This document shows, piece after piece, positions 20,961 to 22,105 of a stretch of 22,105 nt of DNA (positions within the stretch are counted from its first letter, which is position 1; the number at the start of each line of letters is the position of its first letter). The stretch lies in assembly GCA_017428285.1 (NCBI GenBank), contig JAFRRE010000142.1, forward strand, positions 1 through 22,105. The letters are read 5' to 3'. The position numbers were made by a program, and so were the translations under genes. The notes beneath the pieces were generated by a model. That model saw only the letters and a list, made by a program, of their open reading frames with translations, searched no databases and was not told where the DNA came from. The DNA comes from Bacteroidales bacterium. Lineage in GTDB: Bacteria > Bacteroidota > Bacteroidia > Bacteroidales > F082.

Positions 20961-21450
20961 TTCTTTTCTGGAACGCCAGACGCTCGTTACCATCCAAAAG
21001 ATAAATGACGCCGCAATATTGGTAGCCATGCTTCTCCAAACCTTTACGCATGATGATATTGGCTTCATGGGTATCGATGCGGATGTTGGAAACTTGGTTT
21101 TCGCAATAGTCTAATAGCGCATCCAAAACACCGTGCGAACCAGGCGTACTGGCAATGCGGTGGATGACATGATAAGGTTCGTTGTCGAGCCACTGTCCAT
21201 CATAGATGACATTGTAGGTCACTTCGGGGCTAGGCAGCAAGGCGAAAGTACCGACAATCGTTCCAGTCTCATCAAGCATGACATGGCTGCCACCCAATTC
21301 AATGTCTTTCTTGAACATGTCATCGCGTGGATAGCCGTCGGGCCATTGGAAGGTGTTGCCGTAGCTGCGCATGATTTCGCGGGCTTGGTCACGCAAATTA
21401 AGGATAGTCGGCAGGTCGGCCAAGGTGGATTTTCGGATGGTATAACTCAT
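20941..21450 (-). CDS. GNAT-family N-acetyltransferase
   Basis: 169 residues. It has the GNAT order of elements: an N-terminal IRKSTLADLPTILNLRDQAREIM, a central GTIVGTFALLPSP strand pair, a motif-A-like segment HVIHRIASTPGSHGVLDALLDYC, then NIRIDTHEANIIMRKGLEKHGYQYCGVIYLLDGNERLAF. The R(I)ASxPGSHG loop stands in for the usual R/QxxGxG/A acetyl-CoA loop. It would transfer an acetyl group to an unknown amine in the cytoplasm. Its start overlaps the ybaK stop in an ATGA, so the two are translationally coupled. Its 3' end overlaps the convergent permease gene by 20 bases. Confidence 0.85.
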   Translation of the reverse strand: MSYTIRKSTLADLPTILNLRDQAREIMRSYGNTFQWPDGYPRDDMFKKDIELGGSHVMLDETGTIVGTFALLPSPEVTYNVIYDGQWLDNEPYHVIHRIASTPGSHGVLDALLDYCENQVSNIRIDTHEANIIMRKGLEKHGYQYCGVIYLLDGNERLAFQKRINQYFR

Positions 21451-21950
21451 TTTTGCCCAAGTTCAAAGATGGTCAAATCGGCGACGGTCATGTCCACCAC
21501 TTGAATCAAGTCTTGTGGATTGAGCTTGAACTGGAGGCCACGCGCACCTGCACTGACATAAATGTAATCAAACAACTCGCAGGTCTCATGGATAAAGGTA
21601 GGAAACTGCTTTTTCATCCCCACGGGCGAGCAACCACCACGGATGTAGCCCGTCAGGGGCAGCAGTTCCTTCATGGGGATGAGGTCGCAACTCTTGTTGC
21701 CCGTGACCTTGGCGGTTTTTTTGAGGTCGAGTTCATCGTTGCCTGGGATGACGCAAACGAAATAGCCAATCTTGTCGCCTTTCAGCACCAAGGTCTTGAA
21801 CACCTGGTCGATGTCCTCACCCAGCTGGTTGGCGATGTGCTGCGCCCCGAGGTCGTTTTCGTCCACCTCGTAGGGAATCAGCTCATACGCAATCTTCTTC
21901 TGGTCAAGGATGCGGCAGGCGTTGGTTTTGTTTATTTTTTCTTTGGGCAT
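21447..21950 (-). CDS. ybaK: YbaK-type Cys-tRNA(Pro) deacylase
   Basis: 167 residues of the YbaK/EbsC editing-domain fold: an N-terminal MPKEKINKTNACRILDQKKIAYELIPY, then VFKTLVLKGDK, the catalytic-lysine region KTAKVTGNKSCDLIP, and the signature GYIRGGCSPVGMKK, ending ARGLQFKLNPQDLIQV. The family removes cysteine wrongly attached to tRNA(Pro) by prolyl-tRNA synthetase. GCSPVGMKK puts it in the YbaK/EbsC group rather than ProX. It begins 4 bases after the stop of an upstream gene cut by the window edge, and its stop overlaps the GNAT start (21447-21450), so it is the middle gene of an operon. Confidence 0.9.
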   Translation of the reverse strand: MPKEKINKTNACRILDQKKIAYELIPYEVDENDLGAQHIANQLGEDIDQVFKTLVLKGDKIGYFVCVIPGNDELDLKKTAKVTGNKSCDLIPMKELLPLTGYIRGGCSPVGMKKQFPTFIHETCELFDYIYVSAGARGLQFKLNPQDLIQVVDMTVADLTIFELGQK

Positions 21951-21954
21951 TAAC

Positions 21955-22105
21955 TCAATTATATTTCTTGAACAGGTTATTATAATACAGATTGAGCGGG
22001 TCGAACATTAAATCCCAATTCTCGCCCCAAACGAGATTACCATACTCCAATTTATAATCGAGGAAGCGAACTGGGTCATGATATTGGTCATACTGCGGAT
22101 GTGGC
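21955..22105 (-). CDS. C-terminal end of an unidentified protein (partial)
   Basis: On the minus strand an open frame enters from the right edge and ends at the TGA (plus-strand TCA 21955-21957). The 49 visible residues include PVRFLDYKLEYGNLVWGE and NWDLMFDPLNLYYNNL. The W...D/L.P..LY pattern resembles the end of DUF2442-like proteins, but so short a stretch does not settle it. The stop lies 4 bases before the ybaK ATG, so this is the gene ahead of ybaK in the same operon. It was judged real because of this tight spacing and ordinary protein-like composition. Confidence 0.5.
   Translation of the reverse strand, partial: PHPQYDQYHDPVRFLDYKLEYGNLVWGENWDLMFDPLNLYYNNLFKKYN

Overview
The window looks like a chromosomal segment from a Bacteroidota bacterium, most likely order Bacteroidales (gut or rumen type). 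The reasons are: a secreted protein with a type IX secretion (T9SS) C-terminal domain; a MurF-alanine racemase fusion; families that are mainly Bacteroidota (DUF4296, DUF4837, small HsdR_N proteins); A-rich regions instead of Shine-Dalgarno sites before most starts; and eight matches to the Bacteroidota -7 promoter box TAnnTTTG in the right place before genes. Genus cannot be read from the sequence.

Layout: 1-2206 is a surface/secretion block on the plus strand (tail of a surface-type protein, a T9SS cargo, and an 86-residue protein with a C-terminal PLGSG/membrane/basic tail), closed by a strong terminator. 2294-2399 is a palindromic interspersed repeat. 2416-7700 holds envelope housekeeping genes: murF-alr (-) divergent from pssA (+), then lptB and kdsD (-). 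7742-10466 is recQ followed by a DUF4296 lipoprotein (+). 10441-11091 is a REP-associated tyrosine transposase module, with its left REP lying inside the last codons of the DUF4296 gene. 11095-12153 is an unknown lipoprotein (-), 12370-13341 a polyprenyl diphosphate synthase (+), 13418-14350 a repeat-bearing disordered secreted protein (-), 14425-15636 queA (-), 15917-16324 a GtrA protein (+). 16654-19685 is an operon on the minus strand: LysM lytic transglycosylase, DUF4837 lipoprotein, small PD-(D/E)XK HsdR_N protein. 19803-20960 is an AI-2E/PerM family permease (+). 20941-22105 is an operon on the minus strand: a partial gene, ybaK, and a GNAT acetyltransferase.

Functionally, most genes serve the cell envelope: peptidoglycan precursor synthesis (murF-alr) and remodelling (lytic transglycosylase), phospholipid (pssA), Kdo precursor and LPS export (kdsD, lptB), isoprenoid chains and lipoproteins. 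recQ, queA and ybaK are information-processing genes.

No defence island, CRISPR array, RNA gene or large mobile element was seen. The unusual content lies in the gaps between genes. They hold at least five kinds of palindromic repeat: a two-copy ~125-bp element with long terminal inverted repeats (5747-5869, and 15717-15842 in opposite orientation); REPs flanking a transposase; a CGTCATTGCGAGG palindrome; TGAGCCTGTCGAA elements; and a nested inverted hairpin pair at 16452-16607. A heptamer inverted repeat also separates the murF-alr and pssA promoters. These repeats and the small PLGSG-tailed protein are the best candidates for new biology here.
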